From a virus, in IMG/VR virus record IMGVR_UViG_3300043803_000981, positions 1 through 24,378 of that record: a stretch of DNA of 24,378 bases. One strand, given 5' to 3'. The number at the start of each line of letters is the position of its first letter. Position 1 is the stretch's first letter. The position numbers were made by a program, and so were the translations under genes. The notes under the pieces were generated by a model. The model saw nothing but the letters and a program-made list of their open reading frames with translations, ran no database searches and had not been told where the DNA came from. Below, one piece after another: positions 23,901 through 24,378 of this stretch.

Positions 23901-24378
23901 CGCTAGATTTGCTGCGGGAATCAGAGCCAGCATTCAACAAATTGATGTTGATGGGATTGATCTCACCGATCCTAGTAGAGTGGCATTGGGTTCTATAACC
24001 GGATCCAACAGAAGATACTTTGACATATCTCTCGGGGGTATCACGGACGGTAGACCTGCATTTGCGATCTACAGGGACGAGCATCCATCTGTCGCCGGAT
24101 CCAATTCAAACGCTGGATGGGACAAAACCATACGGTATCGCTTGCCCCACGGACTCACATCGGAGAGCGTCCACAAGGGATACATGACTCATGTCATGCT
24201 TCGCTATGGAAGAGAACTGGTGGAGTACACCGGCACCTCCCTGAGCGGCTCGGATCTCCATGTGACGGGTGCGGTCAAGATCGGACAGGGATCTCTGTCA
24301 AGCACCCTTGATTCCGATGCCAAGATACTGACGGTGGATTCGGACACAGGCGTGGTGCATACCCGCAAGATGCTTGAG
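20932..24378 (+). CDS. Tail fibre with split, internal phage tail-collar domain (3' end outside window)
   Basis: Open for 1149 codons from ATG 20932 (ATGA overlap with the coiled-coil gene) to the right edge, with no stop. The N-terminus (DLIKIQPLTLSDTFHTWFDRTNEVIDAV, in part LIKIQPLTLSDTFHTWFDRT) matches cyanophage fibre N-termini. Residues about 156-190 (GSLVVKNNLSVLGDTTYIQV, then VEDKIIELAS) are the fibre module seen in many phages. A tail-collar domain spans about 621-844: VGSVQPFAGATSGVPEGWLL, CDGKSHVKNSYPDLF, FFVPDLRGRTPVG and MPPYIGMHWIIRAIK. Within it is a beta-rich insert of about 80 residues (about 665-750). GHHHDSRYI follows near 846, then at least 300 residues ending with LHVTGAVKIGQG and VDSDTGVVHTRK. 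It should mediate receptor binding. More A/T-rich patches near 21400-21800 and 23600-24160 suggest swapped modules. Confidence 0.85.
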   Translation, partial: MSCTASDLIKIQPLTLSDTFHTWFDRTNEVIDAVSAVNIYNVSVGVTSGLGIVNDCANGNYNGTIVIDTNVGGGVGIGPANYKTNQIVMDFADLPFYLDGGVSANPALNDYYALSDLSDTSQGPAGTPKKIAARYMLPPKVTMGQTGGGTLEIEGSLVVKNNLSVLGDTTYIQVSDIRVEDKIIELASSPYTAFMIEGAASDIGDIESGMTAYGWGEGDWPNPNNEDIIFKIRSIQRQSSGTTAYIEIHRISEGTPEEIQQNSVIEVDPDGLGLTFDVTTNPVGGNGLVTDVELSPAGVRIKGDEGDKDFLWTNTYNRWATNTNLGVSDKDLFVVSSKFGSYGFEDASRDNIFTFVGASGQDVTLSIANGSLTVTGDGWENSAWKLVKHATPGALRAYQRMSLIHDSGATAYPIATFYAGRTGPVYAGVGVSGWAQHLNVDMVDGAHATQTPTAYSIPVAYSDGKIDPNWLMADAIRKDIVVSGGHAFQVGDVVRYDALGGLTFAIADTIPTAEAIGMVSEVDGNTVTVTTRGYIANIPIAGTRFGNFPYPAVTGSVYFLSADNSGRLIANPDTGDLDAGQVRKAMFLADGVSSGYVLNYVGSVFGGDSTDRVYLPLLTPVGSVQPFAGATSGVPEGWLLCDGKSHVKNSYPDLFDAIGNAHFANAKMSGSSGTIIVFADNIRNLAANNPVVIEWTNSDGQVVSSNCTVSSVNSGARTVTLTGIGTALPTTDGVDVRVYGRVAGQDTNMVFFVPDLRGRTPVGVSTPSIGLGVQGGMTAATLPEHKHFSVDTAIGDGPQSAAAVGSPYTGGLSAGSVSNTIPTMPPYIGMHWIIRAIKTLPALIITGHHHDSRYIRFDAAQSVPAGTVGGIGGGLNQFHVNAAVLSDGTLGRDKFENRLAIQYHGDGVTGLGDWEFWASTLPAAGSYTYLGANTSQWWSQAALNVMGGDASRAVINIFNNNANWWSPSAGRADEMGLNFYGVGISGATAPARFAAGIRASIQQIDVDGIDLTDPSRVALGSITGSNRRYFDISLGGITDGRPAFAIYRDEHPSVAGSNSNAGWDKTIRYRLPHGLTSESVHKGYMTHVMLRYGRELVEYTGTSLSGSDLHVTGAVKIGQGSLSSTLDSDAKILTVDSDTGVVHTRKMLE

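Noticed and set aside
1-24378. tRNA genes, CRISPR arrays, transposons, attachment sites
   Set aside because: None seen; coding density is nearly complete, and no repeats with spacers or terminal inverted repeats were noticed.

Overview
The window is a stretch of tail-assembly genes from a large T4-superfamily contractile-tailed phage (myovirus), not bacterial chromosome. I found no tRNA, rRNA, insertion sequence, CRISPR array or metabolic gene. Nearly every base is coding, genes abut or overlap by 1-4 bases, and the proteins match T4/cyanophage-type baseplate and head-completion families: gp4, a gp2-like protein, gp48, gp53, gp27, gp5, PAAR/gp5.4, gp25, gp6, a gp7-position wedge protein, gp8, a DUF4815-type giant and a tail-collar fibre. 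G+C is roughly 55-57% by eye, well above T4 and the usual marine cyanophages. Protein architecture is closest to the cyanophage / Sinorhizobium phiM12-like branch (inference; the host cannot be read from the sequence).

Layout. Positions 1-1054 are on the minus strand: head-completion nuclease gp4, then a gp2-like putative DNA end protector, then the first codons of a further gene at the left edge. A 49-bp intergenic gap (1055-1103) holds two facing T4-late-type promoter boxes in an 8-bp inverted repeat. From 1104 to the right edge everything is on the plus strand: tail-tube cap gp48, wedge gp53, hub gp27, spike gp5 (no lysozyme domain), two unrecognised or partly recognised proteins, the PAAR tip, a membrane-anchored GAF-like protein, wedge proteins gp25, gp6 and a gp7-like protein, a small Ig-like protein, an enlarged gp8, a 1648-residue DUF4815-type protein, a 70-residue coiled-coil protein, and a tail-collar fibre protein that is still open after 1149 codons at the right edge.

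How they fit together. gp27, gp5 and PAAR form the central hub and puncturing needle. gp25, gp6, the gp7-like protein, gp53 and gp8 form the six wedges around it, and gp48 caps the hub to start the tail tube. The DUF4815-type protein, the coiled-coil protein and the collar fibre probably form the baseplate periphery and receptor-binding apparatus. gp4 and the gp2-like protein finish the DNA-filled head. In T4 the gp48 and gp27 genes lie in other clusters; here hub and wedge genes form one operon-like run.

Most unusual observations. (1) Three palindromic tetranucleotides, TCGA, AGCT and ACGT, appear to be completely absent from the 24.4 kb (by-eye scan; about 90 of each expected), and codon choice at codon junctions is visibly bent to avoid them. 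This points to strong selection, most simply restriction avoidance. (2) CTAAATA-type late-promoter boxes lie so close to start codons that leaders would be absent or very short. (3) The hub region carries unexplained additions: a long C-terminal extension on gp5 beyond its beta-helix, two extra genes before PAAR, and a membrane-anchored GAF-like protein just after PAAR. (4) The fibre protein has a split, internal tail-collar domain followed by at least 300 further residues.
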